A stretch of 64,000 bases of DNA from Pardosa pseudoannulata (Eukaryota; Arthropoda; Arachnida; Araneae; Lycosidae), in contig CM063505.1 of assembly GCA_032207245.1 (NCBI GenBank), positions 170,535,760 to 170,599,759 on the forward strand, given 5' to 3'. The position numbers and the translations under genes are program-made. Each line of letters begins with the position of its first letter. Positions within the stretch are counted from its first letter, which is position 1. The notes beneath the pieces were generated by a model that made no database searches, was not told where the DNA came from, and saw only the letters and a program-made list of their open reading frames with translations. Positions 13,487 to 25,277 of this stretch are shown in pieces.

Positions 13487-13862
13487 AGCTAAAGCAAGGC
13501 CGTAGGCAAAGGGGGGATTTAGGGGAACCGGTCCTCCTTCGAAATTCAAAACAGGCTTTTCGTGGAAAGAAAATAGACCATATGTGTTGTTGTGTCCTCT
13601 GCCTAACTGTGAATAGACATCAGTGTGTTTAATGACGTTGAATTAAACAGGGGGTGAAAATTGTATTCGGCCAGCAACAGCAGATTGATAGCACTTTTAG
13701 CAATGCATCACAATATTGTTGCACAGTCTGAAGAAATTCGGAAAATTTTGCAAACTTTCAAGGCGAACATAGTTTATAATATACAGATAAAAAAAATCGG
13801 ATATGTTCATTTTCTTTCAAAATTATTCTTTTTGTTGGTTATACTTCTGTTTTAAAAAATAG

Positions 13863-14043
13863 GGCCGAACGATGGCCGAGTGGTTAGGGTGCTGGCCTTC
13901 GGAACCGGAGTTCGTGGGTTCGAATCCCACTATGGCATGGATGTTCGTAGCCGTTCGGAATCGGCTTTAAGCAGTAGGTCCCGGTCTCATTAGCCCTCGT
14001 GTTGCAAAAAGTAGACCGTAGCACTCCCAAACCAAACCAAACC
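13863..14043 (+). mobile_element. tRNA-derived SINE, family 1, full-length
   Basis: A 181-bp copy. The head is a type II tRNA-like sequence with pol III A box TGGCCGAGTGG (13873-13883) and B box GGTTCGAATCC (13917-13927). A non-tRNA body follows (GGAATCGGCTTTAAGCAGTA ...) and then a short AACC/CCAAA-rich tail. Flanked by a 9-bp direct repeat AAAAAATAG (13854-13862 and 14044-14052). The head resembles tRNA-Leu/Ser but has no intact acceptor stem. Non-autonomous, needing a LINE machinery in trans. Confidence 0.88.
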
Positions 14044-14120
14044 AAAAAATAGAATTGAATGCCATGTTATAGTTTTCAATGTTAATTTTACTATTAAATT
14101 GATTGTGTAGTTACTTCATT

Positions 14121-14385
14121 GAAGACCAGCTCTTCGCGTTCTCAAGCCACAGGTGCGAGGTTCGATCCCCGGGCTGGGGAAGGTTGACTCAGCCTTTCAT
14201 CCTTTCAGTGGGTAGAGAAACTGAGGACCAAGCATGCTTGGGAACTAAACACTGGGGGTTCTGCATAAGGCTGACCGCTTAACCGGAACATATGCTTCAC
14301 ATCCCAGGGCCTTTGGTCTAGAAAACGGAGATTAGCACCGTAGGCCCTGGTCCCCTAGGGGCTGTTGCTCCGAGAAGTTAGAGAG
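14121..14385 (+). mobile_element. tRNA-derived SINE, family 2, with TSD
   Basis: A 265-bp copy with a B-box-like GGTTCGATCCCC (14159-14170). The body contains TTTCAGTGGGTAGAGAAACT and AAGCATGCTTGGGAACTAAA. Perfect 12-bp TSD AGTTACTTCATT at 14109-14120 and 14386-14397. The family differs from family 1 in both head and body; two inverted relatives lie at 6447-6735 and 9970-10190. Confidence 0.82.
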
Positions 14386-14397
14386 AGTTACTTCATT

Positions 14398-15562
14398 ACT
14401 CATTCTGGGCTTTAAATTTGTTCATTATATCATTTTTTAATCGTTTTGATATTTTAAAACCCAATTGTGTTATGATACTCATTAGAGGTATACATACATA
14501 AGAAAAACTAATCTTTTACTGAAGTATCATTCACAAAAAACGATGTCCTTCCCCTTGGTCTCCATCGAAATATAATTTCTAGCTACTGTGCTGAGTTAAA
14601 GAGATATGCGAGCGTATTTACATTATTGTATAGGACACTAAGCAATTATCCGTAATCATTTATTTCAGGGGGAATTGGTAGATCCATAACTATTAAAAAC
14701 TACCCATCTCTAATAGTTATCTCAAATGACCATTTTCGTTCTTTGTGTAAACAAATTTCCTGGTATTACTCTCGTTAATTGTTTCTGCAATTTAAAACAA
14801 AATGAAATCCAAATTCTAAAATCGCTAAATTGGTTTGTCATGTTTACAGATTTGACAATTCGGTACTGGGTGTCAGAGCTAAAAAGTGATGTGCGTGCGC
14901 ATTTACGTCAATGCATAGGCAACTAAGCCTCGGCATTCACCGATAAGATCTTGTCTGTGGGGTATAGGTTCTACATACTTGTGGCTTCACTGAATTACCC
15001 TTTTTCAGTCCGTCATAAAAAGCAAAACTCACGCGTGAATAAAATATCACAAAACCAGCACTGAAGCACATCCATCAAAAAAATGCTGCATAACAAATAT
15101 CATATTACATATCCACGCCACGAAAAACACGCACGCAGCAAATATTATTATTTTTTTTTTCCCGTGGCCGCTCGACTATCGCAAACTTTCCGAGGAGGAG
15201 GGGATGGATGGTTTCTGCAAAATATAACGATGGTCGAGCTGTTCTTTTTTTGGTATGCAGATCGTGATGACGATCTGTGATGCGAATTTCTTAGAGTGAG
15301 AGGGTGAGTGAACGCTCGTTTTTGAAGTGCTGTTTTGATAGCGAAGCAAATCATAACATGCCAGGAAATCTATTCAAAATATGACCTATCTGCGTCTTTA
15401 GGTCAGCTTAATGGTTGAAACTTCAAACAACAAGTTTTAATATCAATAAAAACAAATATAGTCAACGGCATGTATTCTTTGCAAAGTACCTGATATTTTA
15501 GATGTAATTTCTTCAAAATATTGTACCGCCACAGATTGGCCCGGATTCCATGGTGTAAACAC

Positions 15563-15622
<60 letters not shown>

Positions 15623-15672
15623 GTATGTATGTATATATATATATATATGTTTATTTATTTATATATATATAG

Positions 15673-15725
<53 letters not shown>

Positions 15726-15739
15726 ATATAATATATATA

Positions 15740-15801
<62 letters not shown>

Positions 15802-17374
15802 CCATGGACAAACCGGACCTACATTTATAAGGAAAACCCCTTTAAATTGCCCCTATTATTTTCCTCAGCCCGGGCATGCTGGGCTGCCAAGAGTTCCGTT
15901 AAGCTTCTGTCATAAATAAATACATCACTCGTCGTGGCCAAACATAATTTTTATTTCATCTCATAAAAATTAGGAAAAAAATCCAGAGAAATCTGAATGA
16001 GACAGTGTCAGAATGATCTCTGCATAGAACTCGCAACGTCCAACTTGAGCGTGAGAAAACCAAGTCCCACGTGGGGTATAAGTGCTGGTGGGAAAATGCT
16101 GAAACAACAATTTCTTGAATGTAGCCTCCACATTATAGCCAATTGTTCACCACTTCCTGATGGTATCCTTGAACCATGGTTCATGGGTCGCATCTACACG
16201 CTGGGCCACTAAATGAGCAGAGCGAATTGACTCGTCCATAGGGTCTACTACGCACTTTAGTTGGGCATCTACCTGCCTTTGATCTTTGTAGAAAAACCGC
16301 CTCCGAACCCATCGTTCGCCAAGTCTATTTTAGCGTCTGCCGCCATCGGCCACGATGAGCCAAAGCCCCTCCAGACGGTGGTAATGGTTTGCAGTGGACC
16401 ATAGTGTGGAGGGGCCTTAAGAGAGTCACTTTTGACTACAGACGTATGCCAAAGTGTGTTATTCAGGATGACTAATATTGCTGATCTTTATAGATTTTTC
16501 CTGGAAGAGTTATTATTTTCATTTTAAAATGCCAGTTATATCATTTTTTTCTTTGATAATCAAAGGAATTTCGGGTTTCGGATAAAGGAATGAAAAACAT
16601 CCTTGTTAGAATTTAATGGCTGAGAAAATAGGATTAACATAAAGAGGAGAAATTAAGATTTAGAATAATAAATGGGGAAAAGGGATAATTTTGGATAAAC
16701 TTTAGGGGCTTAGATATTGATATCATTACATATATGTGTGTGTGTAGTTGAAATCGCCATAAGTACCCAACTAAACCACAGTCAATTTAAGAATTCCATC
16801 AAGTAATGTGACAAGAAAAGTGGGCTGGAGTCAGAAAATCATTATTCGTTATCAATAGTCACACAATCACTTAATGACACAAAATATAATTGTTTTTGAA
16901 TGTATCTAGCATAGGTATTAATATGTATCTCTGATATTAATTGAACGATAAGGATTTGCCGCCTCTAGGAAAGTGCATCCTAGGACGGAAGACCCCTTTG
17001 CATAGGCGCAACGCTCTGAACAGATGACCGTAATGTGAGTGCCCATTGTCCCCAATCCCGACGAAATATGACTAAAGAGGAAAAGGATACAGCTTATGTT
17101 TAGTCAAATAATACTTACCTCCACGAGGGCAGAAGACTGAAAATTTATCTTTTCTATTCAAACAACGCAGAACTGTTCACTTCCCCTCAAAATTTAATAC
17201 TGCACCGAATGTATTTTCACTAGCACCAGACAGAGATTACTCTCCTGAAGAATTATGCTGTATATAAGTGTATATTAGGATTTCAGATCTCAATTAACTT
17301 TACGGGAAGAAAAAAAAAACAGGAACTGGTATACACACAGGTATACATACATTCTGAGTTTGGTTTTGAATGAA
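14398..17374. other. Intergenic with (TA)n array and a GC hairpin
   Basis: Contains the array 15564-15797 and a 9-bp stem, GCCCCTCCA (16365-16373) with TGGAGGGGC (16407-16415). The block 16000-16440 is less AT-rich and might be a decayed repeat; no family assigned. Confidence 0.5.
15564..15797. repeat. Imperfect (TA)n array
   Basis: About 230 bp of TA with TG, TT and GA interruptions. Flanks CCGGATTCCATGG and CCATGGACAAACCGG are inverted relative to each other, so the array sits at a palindrome centre. Confidence 0.97.
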
Positions 17375-17660
17375 GCTGCTGTAACTCAGTCGGCAAACGC
17401 AGCGATCGAGTAACCGAAAGGTTTAAGGCAGGCCGAAGATCCGCCGTATTCAGTAATGGCGGCTAGGGCATGTAAAATAGGTTCGTGGTAGCAATGTCCT
17501 CCAAGTTCCCAAACACTTATTCTGGAGAAGGCAGGTCAATCCTGGAAGTCTTCTACTTGTTTATTGCTTCTAAATTACGAGGATCCGCTTTGTTTGTTTG
17601 TGCTCTGATATGATGCTCCCATAATAAAATGGTCCACAAAAATCAGTAGTGGGAGAACGT
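17375..17660 (+). mobile_element. SINE family 3, second copy
   Basis: Head GCTGTAACTCAGTCGGCAAA and body GGGCATGTAAAATAGGTTCG, TAAATTACGAGGATCCGC and ATGATGCTCCCATAATAAAA parallel the copy at 20629-20975. Confidence 0.72.
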
Positions 17661-17869
17661 TCAACAGTCACTTGCCCCCCTCCCCTCATTATCTAAAAAA
17701 AATTCTGTTGGGATTAGCAGACCTCAAGTAAATTAAAAAATAAATAAATAAATAAAAATTTAAAATTATAAAAAAGGAAATAAACTGCTTTATACATAGT
17801 TTTGTGTTTAGTTTGTAGTGCTACTGTCAACCAATACTTACCATTTCACGATAAGTCTAATATAAAAAA

Positions 17870-17960
17870 GATCCATGTCTTACCGGGATTCGAACCAGCT
17901 GAACTTGCGGATTCCTGTATCGCCTCTATTGTTCAGGTCATTGACTTGTCTGCTAAACGT
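17870..17960 (-). mobile_element. tRNA-like SINE head of unassigned family
   Basis: On the minus strand it holds GGTTCGAATCCCGGTAAGAC (perfect B box). No acceptor stem that would make a working tRNA; more likely a SINE remnant. Confidence 0.4.
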
Positions 17961-18509
17961 TAGAAATGTTTCCCACCCACCCTAAATAAATAAAGAACTC
18001 CTCCGTATATCTACCAATCATTCTAGACGAGAGTTGAACTAATTATAATCGACTATGTACTGCACTGATAATAAAAAATAAAAATGGTTTAAATTCAGTA
18101 AAACCTAGACTATATTTATAACTATTTACTGTTTAATTTGCAAGCATTATGGCTAATAGTAAGATAAGAAATTTATATAATGCATTATAAATGGCCTAAC
18201 AATGTGCCTACGCTCGACATTATTATAAGTATAGAATTAATAACAACACCGTCGAACGGAAGGTAGTTTTCCTAAAATAATAAAATAAAGACAAAAATTC
18301 TAAAAATCGTTTTCCACGAGCAGAATCAAAGGCAAATCACTAGAGTTCAGATTTCTACCCTTTTGGACCCCTTTCCCCCCATCTTTCTACGAAAAGATGG
18401 AAGTATTCCAGAGGTTGATTGGTACAACCTGATGAAAATTCAGCGAAGACGAATTGCTTGACAACAGAGAAATGTAACACGATTTTCAAAAAGTAAAAAT
18501 CCGTTGTTA

Positions 18510-19040
18510 CACTGGTGTGCAAAACTTAAGCAACAGGTGCGGGATTTTTTTTTTTTGTCATAACTCCACGAGAAATCATCTGAGAGACATAAAATTCAGA
18601 AATGAGGGAGAGTATTATGTATGCAAAGGATGACGAAAGCATCGGCGCTGAAAAGGAATACAATACATACGGTATGGAATCAAACAAAAATAAGCTCTAT
18701 TGAATGCATAGTATCGTGACATGATGGTCTATCCAAGAGGAAGAACAACAAGCAGATGTTCTTTAATATGGGATATGCCCTCCCCTAACTACAATGGTTG
18801 CTTCGCACCGTCTCCGCATACTCAGAACCAGCTGGTCCAACATTTTTTTGCGGTAGGAATGCTCATTCTGCAATCAACATCTGTTTGAGTTATTGGATGT
18901 TCTCCGGAGGATGGAAATGAGCTGCAATGCATCTCCCCAAAGCATTCCACACATGTTCGATGGGATTTAAATCAGGGGAGTACGCTGGCCAATCCATTCA
19001 ATTGATATCTTCACTTTCCAGTATCTCCTCAATAGCTCAG
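18510..19040 (-). mobile_element. Truncated Tc1-like transposon
   Basis: Starts with CACTGGTGTGCAAAACTTAA preceded by TA (3' TIR). Minus-strand reading gives a decayed Tc1 C-terminus with YSPDLNPIEHVWN-like and SMRRRCEA-like pieces broken by stops. No second TIR; the 5' half is missing. Confidence 0.78.
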
Positions 19041-19104
19041 TAATAAAATCTTGCATATCTAGAAATCATCTATAAAGGCTAAAAATTAATTTCTTACTCA
19101 GAAT

Positions 19105-19206
19105 AGGTTTAGTTTGGAGCGCTACAGTCTACTTTTTTGCTACAAGAGAAATGAGACCGGGACTTATTGCATACATTTGATTCCAATGGGTACGAACATC
19201 CATACT
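19105..19206 (-). mobile_element. SINE family 1 fragment
   Basis: Tail and body, diverged (AGTTTGGAGCGCTACAGTCT, then GAGACCGGGACTTATTGCAT). The tRNA head is absent and no TSD is recognised. Confidence 0.65.
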
Positions 19207-19339
19207 TTTGATTTTGCTCATTTCCACCACAAACAAAATGGTAATTAATTTGGTGACTAGCCGAAAGAGGGCAAATTGGGTAGGACTCTCCTCTTTAGTA
19301 CAGGAGTTCACCAGTTTGAATATTGTTGCTAGCATGTAT

Positions 19340-19425
19340 GTATATAAAGTTCGGAATCGGCTTTATGCTGTAGGTTCCAATTTCTTTAGTCCTCAAGTAG
19401 TTAAAGGGTAGACTGTAATGCTCAT
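19340..19425 (+). mobile_element. SINE family 1 fragment, inverted to its neighbour
   Basis: Body piece with TTCGGAATCGGCTTTATGCT, in opposite orientation to the fragment at 19105-19206. The pair may be two separate decayed insertions. Confidence 0.6.
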
Positions 19426-19429
19426 CATA

Positions 19430-20628
19430 AAAGAATTGTAAACAATAAAAACTATCGTATATTATTTAAAGATGAATGCGAGAATTGTTAAATTCTCAAC
19501 CCATTCTTAACCCATAAATAAGAGACAGTCTGTAGTTCAACTAAACATGATAATGCGATTAGCGCGCCATCTAGTAACACTCAGGCACACTATCTGAACA
19601 AACTAGTGTTGAATTATAATTGTACACTTAAAATATTAAAACATGATTATTATTTTGTTCTCATTTTTCTGATCTTTTTAATAAAAAAGTATTTTCAAAC
19701 TGCATGATCAACAGAACTGTCCAAAAATCGGAAAGGAAAAATTATTTTTCAGTAAGAGTAAAAAAAATATTTTTTAAATATGTTCCATTACCTTTATTAG
19801 GAGGGGTGATGAGGAGTGGACGAAGTATAAACTGTTGTGCTTTCTACAGAAAAAAATATTTTTGAAAATTTTCTGTTATTCAGTCTCAAAAATGTATGGT
19901 TAAAAGTCAGAAAAAGTATCTCTGAAGTGGTAGATAAGTTTTTAAAAATACTATTTATAATCAATAACGCGTATAAATGTGTATGTATGTATGTATATCA
20001 ATTCACAATTATTTCTTGATTTTTCAATGTATATTTTATTCTAACTTAAAAAGTTCTATTTCATAAGTGTTTTAATCTTTCTTATATAACTTGACTATGA
20101 AGTGCCTTACAACCCCCTTCCCCACACATATTTACTTGAAATAGCCTTTTATATATTCTTACTCCGAAAATTAGACTCAATCATATTAATTTTTATTGCA
20201 AAGGACATGAAAAGGCAGATTTACATGAGATGTCTTGTTTTTTTAGCCTAATAGTTAACATTAGTTCATAGCCAAAAAATACTTTTATTCAGGTTAAAAT
20301 TATTCAAAAATGGACAAAATCATTTAATTTAATACAGTCGCGTATCGTTTTCATCTGGAACATCGTCTTAAAGCTTGAAATTAAGGCAATTTCATTTCCT
20401 CTTAGATCATGGGCTCTACCTTTCATATTGAGCAATAGAGCTCACATCAGCTCAAAGCACTTGTCCACGTAGACTGCTCTTAAAGCAGCAGCAACACAGT
20501 TGTCCGTTATGTTATTCCATACATTCTACACCCAATTAACGTCTTCTTGTACCTTGATGAATTTCCTGCTTTGACTTCTCCTTTCTAAAGAAGCTAGGGG
20601 GTGAAAAGTCTAGTTTAGAAATTGACCC
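19430..20628. other. Intergenic, nothing recognised
   Basis: AT-rich with no supported frame or repeat ends. Confidence 0.55.
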
Positions 20629-20975
20629 GCGGCATCTCAGTTGGTAAAGGCAGCGATATCGTAACAAGAGAGTTTCAAGTTCGCGGCTCGAGCTGGCTAA
20701 ATATCCGACGTGTTCATTAATTGCGGTTGGGGCACATAAAATAGGTTCAAGGTCGGAACGTCTTCGAAGTTTTCATCAATACCTTTGGAGATGGCATGCT
20801 AAGCTTGAGGTTCTTCTGCTATTAAATTACGCGGACTCACTTTGTTTCTGCTGTCTACAGGAAGTAATGTTGGCTGCCTATATGGAGCTCCCAGAATAAA
20901 ATAGTCATTTGCTCGGTGGTGTATGGACAAATGCTTAGCAAGCAAGCTCCCCCCCCCCCATTAGTAATAGAAAAA
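20629..20975 (+). mobile_element. tRNA-derived SINE, family 3
   Basis: tRNA-like head GGCATCTCAGTTGGTAAAGG (A-box-like), then TTCAAGTTCGCGGCTCGAGC (B-box-like), followed by a body shared with 17375-17660: GGGGCACATAAAATAGGTTC, AAATTACGCGGACTCACTTT and ATATGGAGCTCCCAGAATAA. Ends in a C-run followed by an A-rich tail. Confidence 0.72.
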
Positions 20976-21221
20976 AAAAGATCAGAAATTAGAAAAAAAA
21001 AGTGGGAGTGTTAACGTAAATAGAACAGAAACTGAAAAAGCTTAAGTATAGTAAGGTGAAATAATTATAAAACTACTAAGTTTGCATGAGAAACACAACT
21101 CAGACTTTTGTCAAGGTTGCCAAAATTCGGGGGTGGAATTTTGGCCAATTTTGGAATTTTGGCTCAGGGTTGTGAGGAAATTATTGAGCCGTTAATTACC
21201 CAATTAATTGTAACTTATACA

Positions 21222-21495
21222 CAGGGCCGTAACTAGTAAAGCCTCAAGTAAACTGTCAATTTTATCAACAAAATAATACTTCTAGAGTGTTCGAAAACAT
21301 TTTTCAGTATTAATAAAATAAATATAGAAGAAAAAATTAAAAATGAATATACTAGGAACATTTTAAGAATTAACAAAATATTTTGAGTTCGTTCTAAATA
21401 TATGATATAGAAAAAAATATTTATATATTTTCTCACTATATTGGGTGGTAGGGGCGCAGATCATTTTTTTGCCACGGGACCTAGTTACGGCTCTG
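21222..21495. mobile_element. MITE with CAGRGCCGTAACTAG terminal repeats
   Basis: Left end CAGGGCCGTAACTAGTAAAG; right end as reverse complement CAGAGCCGTAACTAGGTCCC. 274 bp, AT-rich interior. The flanks do not give a clear TSD, so the superfamily is uncertain (hAT-like by end sequence). Confidence 0.7.
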
Positions 21496-21534
21496 CATAC
21501 ATATCAATTTTTCTTTTAATTTTACTCTTCTGAC

Positions 21535-22001
21535 CAGCGGCATACGCAGAATTTTTTCAAGGGGAGGGGATGCCGACGCGGACCAATAACACAAACAAAA
21601 AACGTAGACAATAACATTTGTCTTTAAACTTATTTTAATAATCATAATGCCAGCAGCAACGTGTGGCCATCACTCTCAAATAGTTCTCTTTTAAACTACA
21701 AAAGTGTTGCCACAAAAATGTAACTAAATTAAACTACAAAAACAAAACATAGCACACTGAGCATAAAACATAACAGTACTAAATGTAAAACATTGAGTTC
21801 GAGGATAAACAACAAAACAAAATACAAAACATTGATAAATGATTCAAACAGGGGGTGTTCATAATTTTCAAGGAGGGGGTTCATAATTCTAAAAAATAAT
21901 AGTCTGCATAATTTCTACTAAAATTTTTATTTTTGCCATTTTGTCTGAGCTCAAGGGGGGGGGGTTAAACCCCTAATCTCCCCCCCTTGCGTTCGCCCCT
22001 G
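21535..22001. mobile_element. hAT-type MITE with perfect TSD
   Basis: 467 bp. Left CAGCGGCATACGCAG and right (reverse complement) CAGGGGCGAACGCAAGG. Perfect 8-bp TSD CTTCTGAC at 21527-21534 and 22002-22009. It contains several G-runs near both ends and no coding frame. Confidence 0.88.
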
Positions 22002-22960
22002 CTTCTGACAACAAAATCAGCCCTAGCGTGTTTGATATGATCTAACCGGAACATGTCCCACCTAAGCTTTAAATATTCTGAATATTCTAAAAATTATAAA
22101 CACATATAGTGTTAATTTTCGAACTTCACTTGTTCCTACTGTCCGTCAATGTGTTAAACAAGGAATGTAAAACTTTTAATCCTCATATGGATAGATTAAA
22201 AATATCCAGTTACCACAAAATTACAGTAATTGTAGAGTTTACATAAAGAAACATGCGCGTTTTCCTCCAGCTCTGCAACAGTTGCCAACATTAGTAACAG
22301 TGAAATCCCCAATGGAAATCTGTTATTATTTTTCCGGTGCGTATATAAATTTTAGGTTTTTTCTCCCAAGGTCGTAATCATTTCTCTCTTGAGCGACATT
22401 TTGTGGAAATGTGTGTGTACAGGTTGGTTTATTTATCCTACCATGTGATTGAGCTGTGATTTGTCGAGTATTCAGTGGACGGCAAATTTACGCTAAATCG
22501 CAGTTATGAACGCGTTTTACTTTGTTCATTTATAGTTCGAGTCACGAATCGTAGAACAGTGTTTATTGTGTCTGCATGCCGTGCATATTTGTCCGGGTTT
22601 TTCTCTTTATTCGTTGTTCCTCTGACAGTTTTTTTAACCGTGTTAGGCCGGATTTGAGGACTAACTTGTATATTCTGCGGAAAACGTCATTTTAAAAATA
22701 GCTTAAGCTGTTTACTCGCTATTTTAAGTTTAATGCTATAAAAGAGTGCTACAGTTTACATGACTGAATTTATAGAGAATTTTTGCAGTATGTATAGTTA
22801 TATATCAAAAAGATGAATTTCAAATTTTGAAAACTTTTGTCGGTATTAATAGCCAAATACAGAAGATCCTTTGCCCTTTGTGGAATAGAATTTGATAATT
22901 AATTTTTATTCATAATCTTTTGTCTACAGTCACAAATGTATGCCACTGAGAAGTCAAAGC

Positions 22961-23101
22961 AGACAGGTCAAGATGACCTACGAGTTAGCCGATGCGGGCT
23001 ACTCAAGAAAAGATCCCAAGGTGGGATTATAGCAAGTAAAACTCTCCGGTAGAGAGACAGGTCAAGGCGACCTACGAATTAGCTGACTCTGGCTAACTAA
23101 C
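22961..23101. repeat. Diverged direct repeat carrying an AGGTCAnnnTGACCT palindrome
   Basis: Two copies of a roughly 47-bp unit start at 22961 and 23055 (94-bp offset), sharing AGACAGGTCAAG and GACCTACGA. The first copy contains AGGTCAAGATGACCT (22965-22979), a perfect inverted nuclear-receptor half-site pair with 3-bp spacing; the second has one mismatch. Lies in an unclassified GC-richer block (about 22380-23480). Confidence 0.85.
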
Positions 23102-23484
23102 TTCTTTCCAAAAAAAATATCTTCTTCGTCTCTTTCTAGGGGAGGGGCCTCCAAGAGACGGGCCTCACCCACAATTTTATTATTGGGTCACTTAGCGATG
23201 ACCTCATCTTCGACCAACTGCATTGGTCCGAGTTAAACCATTATCAGCCGTAAAGCTAAGATTGCATTAGCGGCAACATCTGAGAAGCGGCAAACCCTTT
23301 GTCGTTCCGCGATCATCTTTTAGCTGACAGAAAAAGGTACCGTCCAGTCTGGCGTTTTGTTCCTTCACTATAGTGCGCGGCCGTGTAGACTTCATGGTGC
23401 CGTAGAAAACAATTCTTTTGTATTCACACAAGTCCACCTTTAAAAGCAAAGTTCTTTGACGATACACCGCTATATCACGCCGTT

Positions 23485-23487
<3 letters not shown>

Positions 23488-23530
<43 letters not shown>
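23488..23530. repeat. (TA)n microsatellite
   Basis: Pure TA, followed by AAATAAATAA. Confidence 0.96.
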
Positions 23531-23539
<9 letters not shown>

Positions 23540-24078
23540 TAAGATATGATGCTAAATAATGTAATACTAAACACTTATTCTAAATTTGCAACTAAAAAAC
23601 TTGTCCCAAGCACGTTATATCATTCCGACTATGAAAGACTAGAATCTGCAAGGACCATAACTAAGATTAACTACGTTATAATAAGTCCTTATAGTTGAAG
23701 TTAAAAAAATGACAGTTTAGTTTGAAAAAAAATGAAGTTGCAACTTTACATTTATTGTTATAGAAAAGCATCGATCAACCGAGTGTTCTTACAGTGCAAC
23801 AGTTCTGCATAGAATGCATCATTCGACAAATCATGTAATTTTGTTTACATGAGACTTCAGATTGTTCAGTACTTTTGGCAGGCTAGATTGAACCTTCATC
23901 ATTTAAGCTTGCTCAAAGAACCCACAGGCAGCAATTTAGTTATTGCAGAAGCAATACGATATTAATAGAACATCTGAAAAATGTGGTCTGTTGACAGAAA
24001 ATTAGCATTTATTCTAAAGTTAGTTTTAATATATTTGGAATTTTGGATATCGATTTTAGGAGTAATAAATTTGATAAA

Positions 24079-25277
24079 CACAGTTCAGTCACATTAATGT
24101 AACCACCTTTCGCAGAGCAAACCTCTGCGAGACATGCAGGAAGAGAGTCAGTTAGGTGCCTATAGGTGTTCACTGTGATGTTGAACCATGCCAACTCCAG
24201 TCAGTGGCCAACTGCACTAGGTTAAGCAGGTGGAGATCCATGGTGTGAACAACCTAATCGAGATGGCTCCACTGATTCTCGATTGAGTTCAAGTCTAACA
24301 AATTTGCTGGCCAAGAGAGCACGGCAAACTCATCCTGGTGTTCTTCGAACCCCGCACGTACACTGCGAGCTTTATATCACTCCTTTTGTCCTGCTGGTGG
24401 ATGCCCTCATCCTGAGAAAAAACAATTCGCATGTAGGGGTGAAGATAGTCCACAAATATAGATCCATACTTGATAGATCCATTGTGTCCTCCACAATGAT
24501 AAGCCAACCCAGAGAATACTACGAGCCAATTTCCCAGATCATAATGCTTCCTCATCCAGTTTGGACCTTTCCGGCAATTGTTACAGGGTGTTTGCTTTCA
24601 GACGGTCCATACCGCATGCGCCAACTTGCATCTGTCTAATGGAGCATAAAACGGGATTCATCGGATAAAGGCACCAGTCACTGGAAGTCCAGTTGCGGTA
24701 ATAGCGTGCAAATTCTAGCCATCTTCGCAGCCGATGAACAGCTGTCAGCATCGGTGCATTAACCAGGTGTCTACTGCGGAGGCCCATACGCAGAAATGTT
24801 CGCTGAACCGTCGTTGTGGAGACACTGCTGGTAACCCCTTGATACATTTAGGAGGTCAGTTGCTCAACGGTTGCATGACTATTCGTCAGAACGCATCTCC
24901 CCAGCCGTCGTTCACCTCTGTCATCTATGGCCCCTAGTGCACCACAATTGGCACTCGCTGATTTTGGAGAGTGTTATTTTGACGTACACGGTATACTTTC
25001 ACCACGGCGGTCCTCGAACAGTTTACGAAACTAGCCGTTTCGGAAATGCTTCCACCCTTGGCCCGAAAATCAATGATCATGCCCTGTTAGAAGTTGGATA
25101 AATCGCTCCGTTTCTGCATGACTGCAAGAACTGAAATGTTTTCCGAATGCCTACAGCACAGTTCACCAAATTTCACAGTATTCACCAAATTTGCTGATGT
25201 CACGTGAATTCACCAATTGGTTATCTAAAGTTGACTTCAAAAGTAGGCGGTTGTCACATTAATATGACTGGACTGTG
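24079..25277 (-). mobile_element. Tc1-like transposon, nearly full-length but inactivated
   Basis: 1.2 kb with terminal repeats CACAGTTCAGTCACATTAAT (left) and CACAGTCCAGTCATATTAAT (right, reverse complement). The transposase reads on the minus strand in at least three frames: a Tc3-type HTH with STTTVQRTFLRMGLRSRHLV (24581-24847), a middle piece YLHPYMRIVFSQDEGIHQQD (24295-24555) and a C-terminus near 24100-24190 (LPACLAEVCSAKGGY). Frameshifts and the loss of the DNAxxH context show it is dead. Confidence 0.9.

Larger units (their letters stand above)
22010..24078. other. Unclassified block with duplication
   Basis: 22380-23480 is less AT-rich and holds the direct repeat described at 22961-23101. 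On the + strand a frame from ATG at 22939 reads MPLRSQSRQVKMTYELADAG and stops after 30 codons; the second repeat copy re-encodes RQVKATYELADSG. The element class is unknown. Confidence 0.4.

Noticed and set aside
13863..13940. A functional tRNA gene (A and B boxes, type II tRNA-like)
   Set aside because: No matching acceptor stem; the sequence continues into a body shared with many copies and is flanked by a TSD, so it is a SINE head.
15521..15919. 132-codon frame
   Set aside because: Almost entirely translated (TA)n array.
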